Part shown: positions 35,148 to 44,816 of the stretch, one piece after another
How the letters are laid out: the number at the start of each line of letters is the position of its first letter
Numbering within the stretch: position 1 is the first letter of the stretch
Source: CBDCMJ01 sp965218875
GTDB taxonomy: Bacteria; Chloroflexota; Dehalococcoidia; Lucifugimonadales; UBA3495
NCBI GenBank assembly: GCA_965218875.1
Contig: OZ244707.1
Coordinates: forward strand, 806,001 to 870,000
Direction of reading: 5' to 3'
Length of the DNA: 64,000 bases
Notes under the pieces: generated by a model
What the model was told of the DNA's origin: nothing
The model's database searches: none
Seen by the model: the letters and a program-made list of their open reading frames with translations, nothing else
Made by a program: the position numbers and the translations under genes

Positions 35148-38100
35148 ATGGGTAGAACCGTAGGTTTTGGCGGACTGGGCATGTTTTTCCGGGTGTCGGT
35201 CTTGCTGTTTGCCACACTGCTCCTGGGGGTAGCGCTGGCGGCTTGCGGTGAAGAGTCTCCGGGCAATGGAGGTACGGGGGGAGAGGAGGAGGCGAGCGGC
35301 GGCAGCCAAGGTGAAGAGTCTCCGGGCAATGGAGGTACGGGGGGAGAGGAGGAGGCGAGCGGCGGCAGCCAAGAGGAGGCTAGCCAATTGATGGGGCCGA
35401 CGGAAGTTGCCGGTGAAGAATCGGAGGCTCCGGGAGAGGCGGAGCCCGACGCGACACGGCCGGGGTTTACCGGCAGGGACGGGGACACCTCGGAAAACGG
35501 AGAGAAGCAGGCGAGCGACGGAGTAGCCCTGCTCAAGGCCGTCTCGGTCGGAGCCGGATCTAACTATATGTGCGGGCTTTGGGCGGACGGCGGGATAACT
35601 TGCAGTGGCGTAGGTTACGCCGGCTCGGCCTCGCCGCCGGACGGGGAGTTCACCTCGGTGAGCGCCGGATGGAGCCATGCCTGCGGAGTTCTACGGGACG
35701 GCCAGGTGGAATGCTGGGGCAATGATCGTGATGGCCGAGCCGCACCGCCGGACGGAGAGTTCACCTCGGTGAGCGCCGGGGGAAGCCACACCTGCGGGCT
35801 GCGGCGGGACGGTTCGGTGGAATGCTGGGGCAGTGATCACTCCGGCCAGGCGACGCCCCTGCACGGAGAGTTCACCTCGGTGAGCGCCGGGGGAAGCCAC
35901 ACCTGCGGGCTGCGAGGGGACGGCTCGGTGGAATGCTGGGGAGAGGATTACTCCGATTACCCCGATTCGAGAGTCTATTACCGAGGTGTGGCTCCGCCGG
36001 GCGGAGAGTTCACCTCGGTCAGCGCCGGGGGGAGCTACACCTGTGGGCTGCGACGGGACGGCTCAATGGAGTGTTGGGGCGGGCATGACATGCACCTTTG
36101 GAGTGAATACGACGAGCCAGAGGAAATCATCGCTATCAGCGCCGGATACAGCCACGTTTGTGGGCTGCTTCGGGACGGCTCCGTGGAATGCAACGGCGAC
36201 GATGGCGGAGGTTCGGCAGGGAGTGCAATCGGTTATTGGGACGAAAAACAAAATGCTCACGTCCCGTATCAGTTCACCTCAATCAGCGCCGGAAACTACC
36301 TCACCTGCGGGGTGCACGAGGACGGTCCTGTAGAGGGTTCTATAACTTGCTGGGGAGACGATCCGTCCACCTGGGCGGCGCCCTCAGAAGGGGAGTTCGC
36401 CTCGGTCAGCATTGGCATATGGCTCGCCTGCGGGCTCAGGCCGGACGGCTCGGTGGCTTGCTGGAACCCTCAGGGCAGTTTCGATGGTGCGCCGCCGTCC
36501 GGGGAGTTTACCTCGGTCAGCGCCACGGATGGCCATGCCTGCGGGGTGCGGCGGGACGGCTCGGTGGAATGCTGGGGAGAGGATTATCACGATTACTCTG
36601 ACTGGGGAGAGTTAGGAGCCTTCGCCTTCCCGCCGGACGGAGAGTTCACTTCGGTCAGCGCCGGGGGGGCCCACACCTGCGGGCTGCGGCGGGACGGTTC
36701 GGTGGAATGCTGGGGCAGGGATTACGACGGCGAGGCCACGCCGCCGAGCGGAACATTTACGGCTATCAGCGCGGGGTTGGAGCACAACTGCGGGTTGCGG
36801 GAGAATGGCGCGGTTGCGTGCTGGGGACAGGATTACTCCGGACAAGCCACTCCGCCGGACGGAGAGTTCACCTCGGTCAGCGCCGGGGGGCATCACACCT
36901 GCGGGTTGCGGCGGGATGGCGAGGTGGAATGTTGGGGCTATGACGGCGAAGGCCGAGCCACGCCCCCTGCCGGTGAATTCATCGCGATCAGCGCCGAGGG
37001 AAACTATTCCTGTGGGCTGCGACGGGATGGCGAGGTGGTCTGCTGGGGCTATGACGGCAAAGGCGAGACCACGCCTTCGGGCGGGGTATTCAGTGAGGTC
37101 AGCGCCGAGGAGTTCGACACCTGCGGGGTGTGGTGGGATGGGGTGATGCTCTGTTCGGGCAGGCAGGAGGACAGCATGGCGGTGGAATCCGCCGACCGGG
37201 CCGCCCTCATCGCCCTCTACAACGCCGCCGGCGGCCCCGACTGGACGAACCAAGACGGCTGGGGCAGCGCCGCCCCCCTTGGCGACTGGTACGGCGTCGT
37301 CACCGGCGACGACGGGCGGGTGATTGAAATTCGCCTGCCGGAAAACGGCTTGGCCGGCGGGCTGCCGCCGGAGCTAGGCAACCTTGCCAGCCTGACCTGG
37401 CTGGACCTGGATTACAACGGGCTGACGGGCGCCATACCGCCGGAACTGGGCAAACTGGCCGGCCTGACCGTACTGAGGATGGGAAGCAATCAACTGAGCG
37501 GGCCGGTGCCCCCGGAGTTGGGCAACCTGGGCAGCCTGAGCATTCTGGGATTGGGGAATAACCAACTGAGCGGCTCGATACCGCCGGAGTTGGGCGGACT
37601 GTCCAGCCTGACTAAGGTCAGCCTATGGAACAATCAACTGACCGGTCCCATACCCGCAGAGCTGGGCAACCTGTCCGATTTGACCAAGCTGAACCTAGGG
37701 AACAACCGACTGAGCGGGCCGATACCGCCGGAACTGGGCAACCTGGCCGACTTGGAGGAACTGAACCTCGGCAGAAACCGGCTGAGAGGGACCATTCCCG
37801 CGGAGTTGGGGAGCCTCGCCAACCTGCGGTCGCTTCACCTCAACAACCAAAACCCCTTCAGGGGCAGAGATCCATCAGCCCTATCCAGAGGCGACCTTAT
37901 TTTCGAGGACGACAGGAATTATCTGCACGGAAGTATCCCGCCAGAGCTGGGGCGCCTCGTGAACCTGAAAACGCTGGACCTCAGCCAGAACCGGCTGAGC
38001 GACCGGATACCCTGGCATCTGGTCAACCTCACCGGACTGACCAGACTGTACCTCTACGACAACAAGCTGGACGGGCCGATACCGGGGGAGCTGGGCAACC

Positions 38101-39515
38101 TGAAGAACCTGGAACATCTCAGCCTCAGCCACAATCGGCTGGACGATGAAATCCCAGGCGTGCTGGGCGACCTCCGAGGGCTGAGGAACCTTCGCTTGAG
38201 CGGCAACCGGCTGAGCGGCCCCATACCAGCGGAGCTGGGCAGCCTGGACAGATTGGAGGTTTTGGACCTCAGCAATAACCGGCTGAATGGGACTGTACCG
38301 GAAGAACTGGATTTCATGGACAGTCTGATCACCCTGGACCTCAGCAACAATGAATTGACCGGCAACATACCGAAGCCTAGGGTATATACCGGCACCCGTT
38401 CGAACCGCCTTCCTGAACTGGTCACGCTGAACCTCAGCGGGAACAACTTGGACGGCACGATACCTGTAGAGTTGAACCGTCTTGCCAGCCTGGCGACGCT
38501 GGACCTCAGCCGCAACCACCTGGAGGGGGTAATACCGGAGGGGTTGGACCGCCTTGCCAAGCTGAAATCGCTAAACCTCAGCGACAACAGGCTGAGCGGC
38601 TGGATACCGTCTTGGCTGAGCAGCCACGGCAACCTGGCCGTGCTGAATATCCAAGGCAACCCTCAGTTGGAGACGGCCTTCCCGCAGGCCCAGTTGAACG
38701 AAAACGCCATCGGAAGGGACCGCCAAGCGCTGATAGACCTGTTCAATGCCACCGGCGGCGGCGCCTGGAGGAACAATTCCAACTGGAATACCTCCGTGCC
38801 CATCAGCCAGTGGTACGGCGTCACCGTTGCCGCCGACCACGACCCAAATCGGCCAAATCGTACAGGCCGCGTTATTGGCTTGTCCCTGACCGACAACGAC
38901 TTGGCGGGAGATATATCCGGCTGGGCCAACACGTTGATAGAGGATGGAGAAAAACAGCAGGGCGACGCTTTGTACTGGCTGGAGTCGCTGGGACTCCACG
39001 TTATCCCCGATGAGATGGTGCGCCAGGGTGATGATCTGTCCAACATGCTGTGGCCAAGTCTCCCCAGCCTGTCAAAACTGACCGCCGTCGTTTACTACAG
39101 TGACGTCTATGGCGTGTCCGAAGAGGTGGTTGAAGGGGCGACTCCCGTAGTCAAGACGTCCATAGCCGGCGCTTCCTGGGGAGTGACAATCCTGAAAAAT
39201 ACCGTAGCAAGTGGCGGAAAAATTCTGGCATGGACAGATTCCCTTTTGCAGACCCCGGTAGGAAAAGTCGCGTCAAAGGCTAACGTGGCCCATACTGTGG
39301 TTACGACGGTCCTGGACACAGAATTGATTGCATGCGTCGCCGTGGAAGGGACCCTGGCGACCGGTATCAGTCAGCGTGGTGTGGGACAACAAACTGACTT
39401 CGGAAAGTGCTTGCGTGAGGTTGATAACTTTGTTGGCGACGCCATCACGTCGGTGGTTTCGCCCGTCATTGATATCGGCGAGCGCATCGTTTCCTGGTTC
39501 TCGTCCTGGTGGTAA
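35148..39515 (+). CDS. Giant lipoprotein with RCC1-like repeats fused to leucine-rich repeats
   Basis: 1455 residues from the ATG at 35148 (GAAGGT upstream). Signal peptide and lipobox (LLLGVALAACGE) come first. Then come two identical 21-residue acidic Gly/Ser repeats (a 63-bp DNA repeat at 35247-35372) and 14 RCC1/BNR-like repeats of about 37 residues, most with the core SVSAGGSHTCGLRRDGSVEC. An LRR cap (DRAALIALYNAAGGPDW) follows, with more than a dozen 24-residue plant-type LRRs (LxGxIPxELGNL), a second cap (DRQALIDLFNATGGGAW), and an unassigned C-terminal 200 residues. Two Cys per RCC1 repeat fit an extracytoplasmic, disulfide-bonded propeller. It is probably a surface adhesion or ligand-binding protein. 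Confidence 0.85.
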   Translation: MGRTVGFGGLGMFFRVSVLLFATLLLGVALAACGEESPGNGGTGGEEEASGGSQGEESPGNGGTGGEEEASGGSQEEASQLMGPTEVAGEESEAPGEAEPDATRPGFTGRDGDTSENGEKQASDGVALLKAVSVGAGSNYMCGLWADGGITCSGVGYAGSASPPDGEFTSVSAGWSHACGVLRDGQVECWGNDRDGRAAPPDGEFTSVSAGGSHTCGLRRDGSVECWGSDHSGQATPLHGEFTSVSAGGSHTCGLRGDGSVECWGEDYSDYPDSRVYYRGVAPPGGEFTSVSAGGSYTCGLRRDGSMECWGGHDMHLWSEYDEPEEIIAISAGYSHVCGLLRDGSVECNGDDGGGSAGSAIGYWDEKQNAHVPYQFTSISAGNYLTCGVHEDGPVEGSITCWGDDPSTWAAPSEGEFASVSIGIWLACGLRPDGSVACWNPQGSFDGAPPSGEFTSVSATDGHACGVRRDGSVECWGEDYHDYSDWGELGAFAFPPDGEFTSVSAGGAHTCGLRRDGSVECWGRDYDGEATPPSGTFTAISAGLEHNCGLRENGAVACWGQDYSGQATPPDGEFTSVSAGGHHTCGLRRDGEVECWGYDGEGRATPPAGEFIAISAEGNYSCGLRRDGEVVCWGYDGKGETTPSGGVFSEVSAEEFDTCGVWWDGVMLCSGRQEDSMAVESADRAALIALYNAAGGPDWTNQDGWGSAAPLGDWYGVVTGDDGRVIEIRLPENGLAGGLPPELGNLASLTWLDLDYNGLTGAIPPELGKLAGLTVLRMGSNQLSGPVPPELGNLGSLSILGLGNNQLSGSIPPELGGLSSLTKVSLWNNQLTGPIPAELGNLSDLTKLNLGNNRLSGPIPPELGNLADLEELNLGRNRLRGTIPAELGSLANLRSLHLNNQNPFRGRDPSALSRGDLIFEDDRNYLHGSIPPELGRLVNLKTLDLSQNRLSDRIPWHLVNLTGLTRLYLYDNKLDGPIPGELGNLKNLEHLSLSHNRLDDEIPGVLGDLRGLRNLRLSGNRLSGPIPAELGSLDRLEVLDLSNNRLNGTVPEELDFMDSLITLDLSNNELTGNIPKPRVYTGTRSNRLPELVTLNLSGNNLDGTIPVELNRLASLATLDLSRNHLEGVIPEGLDRLAKLKSLNLSDNRLSGWIPSWLSSHGNLAVLNIQGNPQLETAFPQAQLNENAIGRDRQALIDLFNATGGGAWRNNSNWNTSVPISQWYGVTVAADHDPNRPNRTGRVIGLSLTDNDLAGDISGWANTLIEDGEKQQGDALYWLESLGLHVIPDEMVRQGDDLSNMLWPSLPSLSKLTAVVYYSDVYGVSEEVVEGATPVVKTSIAGASWGVTILKNTVASGGKILAWTDSLLQTPVGKVASKANVAHTVVTTVLDTELIACVAVEGTLATGISQRGVGQQTDFGKCLREVDNFVGDAITSVVSPVIDIGERIVSWFSSWW

Positions 39516-39767
39516 CTACTGGCTGAGGTGGTTTCCCGATCATCGGGCCTGCTCTGCCTTGTCACAGTGGACAACATATCTAGTAGGAGGGAAAACTTTG
39601 CAATGATGGGCAGTTGGGCTGACGAGACTCCCAGGCAACGATTCGAACTCGAAAACTGCGTCCCTGAAATGATGAAGGGTTCAAGTATTCTCCAAGGGAG
39701 AGAATCGAGAGGAATGGGTTGTGGGAGGATAGTGATGCCAGCGAAGAAGCGCCAGGGGCAGTTGCGC

Positions 39768-39911
39768 GGTGAGACACCGGCGGAGCTGGGCAGCCTCTCC
39801 AACTTGGCAGTGCTGGTCCTCAGCGACAACGCCTTGAGCGGGTGTGTGCCAGGCAGCCTGGAAGACCAGTTGGGCCCTCCCTCTGACCTTGGCGACCTGC
39901 CCTTCTGCTGA
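39768..39911 (+). pseudogene. Remnant of an LRR gene end
   Basis: In frame, the DNA reads GETPAELGSLSNLAVLVLSD, then NALSGCVPGSLEDQLGPPSD and LGDLPFC before a stop. That is one LRR plus the C-terminal cap typical of these repeat proteins. No LRR precedes it, and the preceding 240 nt of the same frame look non-coding. It is likely the leftover end of a gene, perhaps the original C-terminus of the giant neighbour before its end was exchanged. Confidence 0.6.
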
Positions 39912-39953
39912 AGCCACGCGCCCTCGGCCGGGGACGGACGGCTGGACACTCCC

Positions 39954-40574
39954 TTGGGGGAAGGGCCGCGCAGCCGTCCCCTGGAAGGACCGACGGCCCA
40001 CGCCGCATTCCTGCGCATGGCCCGTTTCCACCTGTCCAACGAGTTCCGCGACTGGGACACGGTGCATAACACTCTGACGGCTGCCAACGCCCTGCATCAG
40101 GCGCTGAAAAGGACGCCCACGCCGGAGTTGCTGAGGGGCGTCTTCGACGTAGCCATGAGCATATACTTGGACCGGTTCCTCAATATGCCGCCCCAACCCA
40201 TGCCGGACGCCGCGCCCAGCGAGGCCCCGGACCGCGAGCAGCTTGACCGGCTGCTGGAGATGGTGGACGTCCGGCAGCAGGTGGAAGAATCAGCCTCTGC
40301 CGTGTCGGCCTATTTGGCCGGCAATGGTGCGCCGGAGGAACTGCTGGCCACCATGGGGCGGATGATGCTGCGTGAGGACGCCGACTTCCACTCCTTCCAG
40401 ATCGTCGACGCGGCATTCAAGCAGTTTGAATCGCGAAGTGGCACCGAGTCCGGGCGGCACGTGATGATCGGCCTGTCCCGCTTCCTAGCGGCCCACTCAC
40501 CCACCCCCCGGGCGCAGGGCCAGACCTTCCAGATAGCCCTCCGGCTCCAGCGCGGCGAAGAGATTTACCAGTGA
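39954..40574 (+). CDS. Hypothetical helical protein
   Basis: 206 residues from a TTG; an ATG at 40017 is an alternative. Not recognised. It is mainly helical (FHLSNEFRDWDTVHNTLTAA, then LLRGVFDVAMSIYLDRFLN), with regular heptad-like stretches and a C-terminus rich in His/Gln (DFHSFQIVDAAFKQFE). Codon use fits the genome, so it is probably real. The same frame is open only 14 codons above the TTG, next to the decayed LRR, so the gene may have lost an N-terminal domain. Confidence 0.55.
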   Translation: MGEGPRSRPLEGPTAHAAFLRMARFHLSNEFRDWDTVHNTLTAANALHQALKRTPTPELLRGVFDVAMSIYLDRFLNMPPQPMPDAAPSEAPDREQLDRLLEMVDVRQQVEESASAVSAYLAGNGAPEELLATMGRMMLREDADFHSFQIVDAAFKQFESRSGTESGRHVMIGLSRFLAAHSPTPRAQGQTFQIALRLQRGEEIYQ

Positions 40575-40746
40575 TGTTCGCGCAAACTAGCTAAGCGCCA
40601 TCTATGCGGGTGGCAATGGTACGGCGGGGACCTATGCGAATTATGCCGTGCCATTACGCCGGCCAACGGTGGGCCTGGTTGACTGTAGACGCGACTATGC
40701 TTGAATGGATAGTGTCGGTCTCTAAACTGACGGCGGCTCCCCGGGG

Positions 40747-40752
40747 TATAAT
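40747..40752 (+). promoter_or_regulatory. -10 box upstream of the SDR gene
   Basis: A perfect TATAAT preceded by CCGGGG lies 94 nt before the SDR start. No convincing -35 is seen at 17 nt. Confidence 0.4.
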
Positions 40753-40845
40753 GCCCCGTGGACCGAATGACCGTCGCCGGCAGGCCCAACTTTCCCAACG
40801 TTCAATGACGGCGGGCAGTCGACATCTCTACGAAAGGAATCCGAC

Positions 40846-41688
40846 ATGAACTCAACCCAAAAGCCGGTTGCCGTTGTGGTGGGGGCGACATCCAAGTGGC
40901 AGTCAGACGGCCGCAACACCCACTTAGCCCACGGCAGGGCGCTCGACGACAGCGAGTTGCCCGTCGGCGTGCGCTGGGGCATCGGCGGAGCCGTCTCCCT
41001 AAAGTTCGCCAAAGAGGGCTTCTACGTCGTCTTGACCACCCGCAACGCCTCCAACGCCGCGGCGTTGGAGGCAGCGATCCGGGAGCAGGGCGGCGAAAGC
41101 ATGATCGTCGAGCTGGACCTCGCGTCTCGCGACTCCATATCGGAAGCGTTCGCCCAGGTGCGGGACCAGGCCGGCGACCCGGACGTCCTGGTCTATAACG
41201 CCGGCTACCTGGAGGGGCGCGACCTTCCCCCGGAAAAAGAACTGCTGGAACACATTCCCTTCGAAATGTTCGAGACCGCGCAGCACATCTCCAGCAGCGG
41301 GCCCTTCCTGGTCGCCAAGGAGGTGCTGCCCGCCATGCGGGAGCGAGGCGAGGGCTCTATCCTGATTTCCAATAACGCCTCGTCGTTGCGGGGGAAGAAA
41401 CGGTACACCGGACAGTCGCTATACTATCCCAGGGTGTTGATGCGGACCCTGGCGCAGGCGTTGACGGAGGAGTATTCCGAGTACGGCGTGCATGTGGCCA
41501 ACGTGGTGATCGACGGCACCATCGATTCTCCCGGCACCCGGGCCCTGCCGCGGGCCCAGCAGCAGCCCGATTTGCTGATGAACCCCGTTAAGATCGCCGA
41601 GGCTTTCTATTATCTGCACACTCAGGACAAGTCGTGCTGGACCCACGAGCTCCAGCTGACCCCCTTTTCCACCAAGCCGAGCTTTTGA
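40846..41688 (+). CDS. Divergent short-chain dehydrogenase/reductase-like protein
   Basis: 280 residues with an SDR Rossmann fold: VVVGAT then GIGGAVSLKFAKEGFYVVLT at the N-terminus, ELDLASRDS for the adenine pocket, and VLVYNAGYLEG for the NAG motif. Two departures stand out. The glycine-rich loop is split by about 28 residues (residues 16-44, including WQSDGRNTHLAHGRALDDSE). The YxxxK pair is broken: Tyr is there (SLYYPRV), but the Lys position is Val with Arg just before it. AAAGGA precedes the ATG. It is followed on the same strand by a luciferase-like gene 90 nt later. Confidence 0.75.
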   Translation: MNSTQKPVAVVVGATSKWQSDGRNTHLAHGRALDDSELPVGVRWGIGGAVSLKFAKEGFYVVLTTRNASNAAALEAAIREQGGESMIVELDLASRDSISEAFAQVRDQAGDPDVLVYNAGYLEGRDLPPEKELLEHIPFEMFETAQHISSSGPFLVAKEVLPAMRERGEGSILISNNASSLRGKKRYTGQSLYYPRVLMRTLAQALTEEYSEYGVHVANVVIDGTIDSPGTRALPRAQQQPDLLMNPVKIAEAFYYLHTQDKSCWTHELQLTPFSTKPSF

Positions 41689-41778
41689 CCCCTACTGCCG
41701 GGGAGGACGTGTATCTTGAATGAACCGGCCCACTGCCCGGCAGGCGGGTATTTTGAATGCATCGAGAGGAGTGTTTAG

Positions 41779-42843
41779 ATGGATGTCGGAATGATGATGA
41801 TCTTCTCCAGTTACGGTTGGGAAGACGGCTCGGACGGCCAGACGTGGCAGGAGGAGCTGCGCCTTGCCGAAATCGCCGCTGACGAAGGATTCGATTGCCT
41901 ATGGTCCGCAGAGCATCATTTCAACGATTATTCCTTCGTCCCGGACAATCTCCAGCTAATGACCCACATTGCGGCCAAGTATCCCAACATCGACGTGGGG
42001 ACAGCCGCCGTGATACTCCCCTGGCATACCCCGTTGCGGGTGGCGGAAAACGCTGCCGTTCTCGACCTGTTGAGCAACGGCCGGCTCCGGCTGGGGTTCG
42101 GGCGAGGTCTGGCGCGGCGCGAATTCGAAGCCTTCGGCATCAGCATGGACGAATCGCGGGACCGTTTCGACGAAGCGGCGCCGATGATTGTCGAGGCCCT
42201 CAGGACGGGCTTCATCGAGGGTGGCGGGACTTACTACAAACAGCCCCGGACGGAGATCCGGCCCCGGCCGCAGCATTCCTTCGACGGGCGCATCTACGCC
42301 GTTGCGTCCAGCGACGATTCCGTGGTCTCGGCGGCCAAACTTGGCGCGCACATCGTGATGTTCGCGGACCGTCCCTGGGAAATGCGGATGCCGGGGATCG
42401 AGAGCGGCCGAGCCCTGCACCGGGAATTCCACGGCACGGAGCCGCCAACCCTGCTGCTCAACGAATTCGTCGTATGCGACACGGATATGGCGCGGTGTGA
42501 AGAAGAAGCGCGTCAATACAAGGGCAAATTTGTCGAGAGCAACTTCTATCACTACGAGTTCCTCGGCGATCATTTCAGCTCGGTGAAAGGTTACGACGCC
42601 TATCAACAGAAGGCTGAAATCGCGCGTTCGGCCGGTCTCGAAGGGGCGGTCGAAGGTTTTTTGAAGGCCACCAGTTGGGGCACGCCGGACAAGATTCTGA
42701 GGGGGCTCGAGGAACGCCGGGACTTGCTCGGCGATTTCGAACTGAACGTCTCCTTCCGCTTCGGCGGCACCCCGCCCGATATGGCGGAGCGAGGCCTGAA
42801 ACTCTTTGCCAAAGAGGTGCTGCCAGTCCTGAAGTCCTGGTAG
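41779..42843 (+). CDS. Luciferase-like monooxygenase (LLM) family protein
   Basis: 354 residues of the bacterial luciferase-like TIM barrel, using FMN or F420. The family pieces are in order: EGFDCLWSAEHHFNDYSF near residue 37, VGTAAVILPWHTPLRVAENA near 73, DLLSNGRLRLGFGRGLARRE near 97, and a C-terminal SWGTPDKILRGLEE near 300. GAGAGGAGTG lies just upstream. Together with the upstream SDR it may form a small oxidative catabolic pair; the substrate is unknown. Confidence 0.88.
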   Translation: MDVGMMMIFSSYGWEDGSDGQTWQEELRLAEIAADEGFDCLWSAEHHFNDYSFVPDNLQLMTHIAAKYPNIDVGTAAVILPWHTPLRVAENAAVLDLLSNGRLRLGFGRGLARREFEAFGISMDESRDRFDEAAPMIVEALRTGFIEGGGTYYKQPRTEIRPRPQHSFDGRIYAVASSDDSVVSAAKLGAHIVMFADRPWEMRMPGIESGRALHREFHGTEPPTLLLNEFVVCDTDMARCEEEARQYKGKFVESNFYHYEFLGDHFSSVKGYDAYQQKAEIARSAGLEGAVEGFLKATSWGTPDKILRGLEERRDLLGDFELNVSFRFGGTPPDMAERGLKLFAKEVLPVLKSW

Positions 42844-43386
42844 CCGCCTTGGCCCCATCCCTGGGAGTGCGTCCGATTCCCGTCTGCTTTTGCCGGGGCA
42901 TAGCTTCCACAATGAGTCTCCGGGCCATCGTTACATCCCTTCTTGACGTACCGCGTAGTGTCGCCACCCCGGTTGGGGCGAGCATGGCGCAATCGAAGCG
43001 CCGCGGACGACCGACTTCAGGAAGGTGGACGCCTGCTGAGCCCGGCCGGTGTCACCCGACCGGCTACGTCTCCCTATATCGAGACCTCCCAGCGAATAGT
43101 CCGCCGTACCCCGCAAACCCCAAAGGCCCCGGCATTGGTGGGCAGCGGGCTCGGACGCGTCCGGGGTCGAAGGCGCCGAGCCTCACCGGACCTCAGGGTA
43201 TGCAACTCCCAAGCCGCCGTTGACTTCGCTGTCCCGCACTTGCATCCCCTCAGGGCGCTCAGGGCCATGTTCCGGGGCTTTCCGTCGTCAACCGTCACAA
43301 GCGCCGAGAGCCCGGGAACCAATTTGCGTCGGGCTGCATACCTATGAGGTATAACCCGATCTTATGCTCATCAGCGAGGCTGCCCA
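42844..43386. other. Intergenic region without a supported gene
   Basis: About 540 bp with several overlapping frames of low-complexity, arginine-rich sequence and no ribosome sites or domains. I see no repeat shared with other parts of the window. It should hold the promoter of the YbaY-type lipoprotein near its right end. Confidence 0.5.
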
Positions 43387-44550
43387 ATGAAGACCAAAGT
43401 CAAGACGGCCCTACTTTCGCTTATAGGCGTCTGGGCCGTCCTGACGGCGGCAGCCTGCCAGGGCGAACCTGCGTCATCCACCATTATATCCCAAGTGGGG
43501 TCGGGCCGGACCCCCAACGCATCGGTAAGCGGCAGCGTGACCTACCGAGAACGGTTGGCCCTTACTCCGGGGGCAACCCTCGTAGTCGAGCTAAGGGATG
43601 TATCCTATGTCGACGCCTCCGCTCCGCTTATCGCCAGCCAGACCATCTCAGGCCCCGGTCAAGTTCCCATCAAGTTCAAGGTCCAATACAATCGTGAAGA
43701 CATTGACCCTCGGAGCAGATACTCGATAAGCGCCAGAATCGTCGAATCCGACGGCCGCCTGGCCTTCATCAACGATACGGCGTACGAGGTAATCACCCGC
43801 GGTAATCCCGACAAAGTGGACATGGTGTTGGTGCTGGTGCAACCCCCACCCGACCTGGTCGGGGACGGTGGCGCCGGGCCGGACTGGCGGACTTGGGTGG
43901 AGGCCCCGGTCCCGGTAGTTTGGGCCAACCTGATTCCCAACGAACCGGAACCCTTGCTGCGAGTTGGCTATTACCAGTCCACGATAGAAGGCTGTGCCCG
44001 TCCCGGCAACCAGGAGTTGGACCTGGACGGCTACGACATTATTGTCCGGGTAACGCTGATGCAGCCGCCATCGACCCCCTGGGAGATTCCGTGTCACGAG
44101 CAGGTGGTGGAACTGGACACCATCGAGCCCATTGGCAAGTCTCTTGAACCCGGGCAGACCTACCGGGTGATAGCAAACGGCCTGGAGACCACCGCCTTCA
44201 CCATACCGGAGACCAGCCTTCGGGACACCTTCATCTCCGAGTCGCCCATTGAGAGCGCGGAAGTGGCGACATTGGAAAGCGCTCTGTCCCGGTACCAGCT
44301 GCGCGTCGTCTCCGGCATGCCCAAAGGCAGCAGTTGCTCTCAGTTCAACGGCTACGAACTCCGGCGTAGGGAGCCGACCAGGATCGACGTGTCCATAACC
44401 CACCATGAGGTAACAGAGCCATTTGTTGCCTGCACCGCGGACTATCCCGTAGTAGAGACCATCGTCCCCCTGGGTTCGGATTTTGAGCCGGGCAAGGAAT
44501 ACACCGTTAACGTAAACTCGGGAACCACCAGGTCATTTGTAGCGTACTAG
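43387..44550 (+). CDS. YbaY/YscW-domain lipoprotein with two extra beta domains
   Basis: 387 residues. A lipoprotein signal peptide (LIGVWAVLTAAACQG) leads to a YbaY/YscW-like domain: SVTYRERLALTPGATLVVEL, then APLIASQTISGPGQVPIKFK and DPRSRYSISARIVESDGRLA. Two related C-terminal domains of about 95 residues follow, each ending in a similar pattern (GKSLEPGQTYRVIANG and GSDFEPGKEYTVNVNS). Each has two Cys, so disulfides are likely. It would sit on the outer face of the membrane; its role is unknown. Confidence 0.75.
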   Translation: MKTKVKTALLSLIGVWAVLTAAACQGEPASSTIISQVGSGRTPNASVSGSVTYRERLALTPGATLVVELRDVSYVDASAPLIASQTISGPGQVPIKFKVQYNREDIDPRSRYSISARIVESDGRLAFINDTAYEVITRGNPDKVDMVLVLVQPPPDLVGDGGAGPDWRTWVEAPVPVVWANLIPNEPEPLLRVGYYQSTIEGCARPGNQELDLDGYDIIVRVTLMQPPSTPWEIPCHEQVVELDTIEPIGKSLEPGQTYRVIANGLETTAFTIPETSLRDTFISESPIESAEVATLESALSRYQLRVVSGMPKGSSCSQFNGYELRRREPTRIDVSITHHEVTEPFVACTADYPVVETIVPLGSDFEPGKEYTVNVNSGTTRSFVAY

Positions 44551-44816
44551 CCTCGATGGCGAAGCGCGAAAGGGCCTCTTCACGGCATGGCGCCGGTACT
44601 GGGTCGATCTCCCATCCGGTTGCCTGTCTATTTTTGAAGTCGGGGTTATTCCCATGGCACAGGGTCCGGCCAGCTGCGTTGATGTCGGGCACGCAAGGGT
44701 GCTCCCACGACCCATACCGTGCAAGCAAAGGGACCAGGGCGCCGCGGCTACATGGTCGCGCATCACACCTAGACGCCGCGTTGGCCGGGCGAAACTGTGG
44801 CATAATCTGGAAAGTC

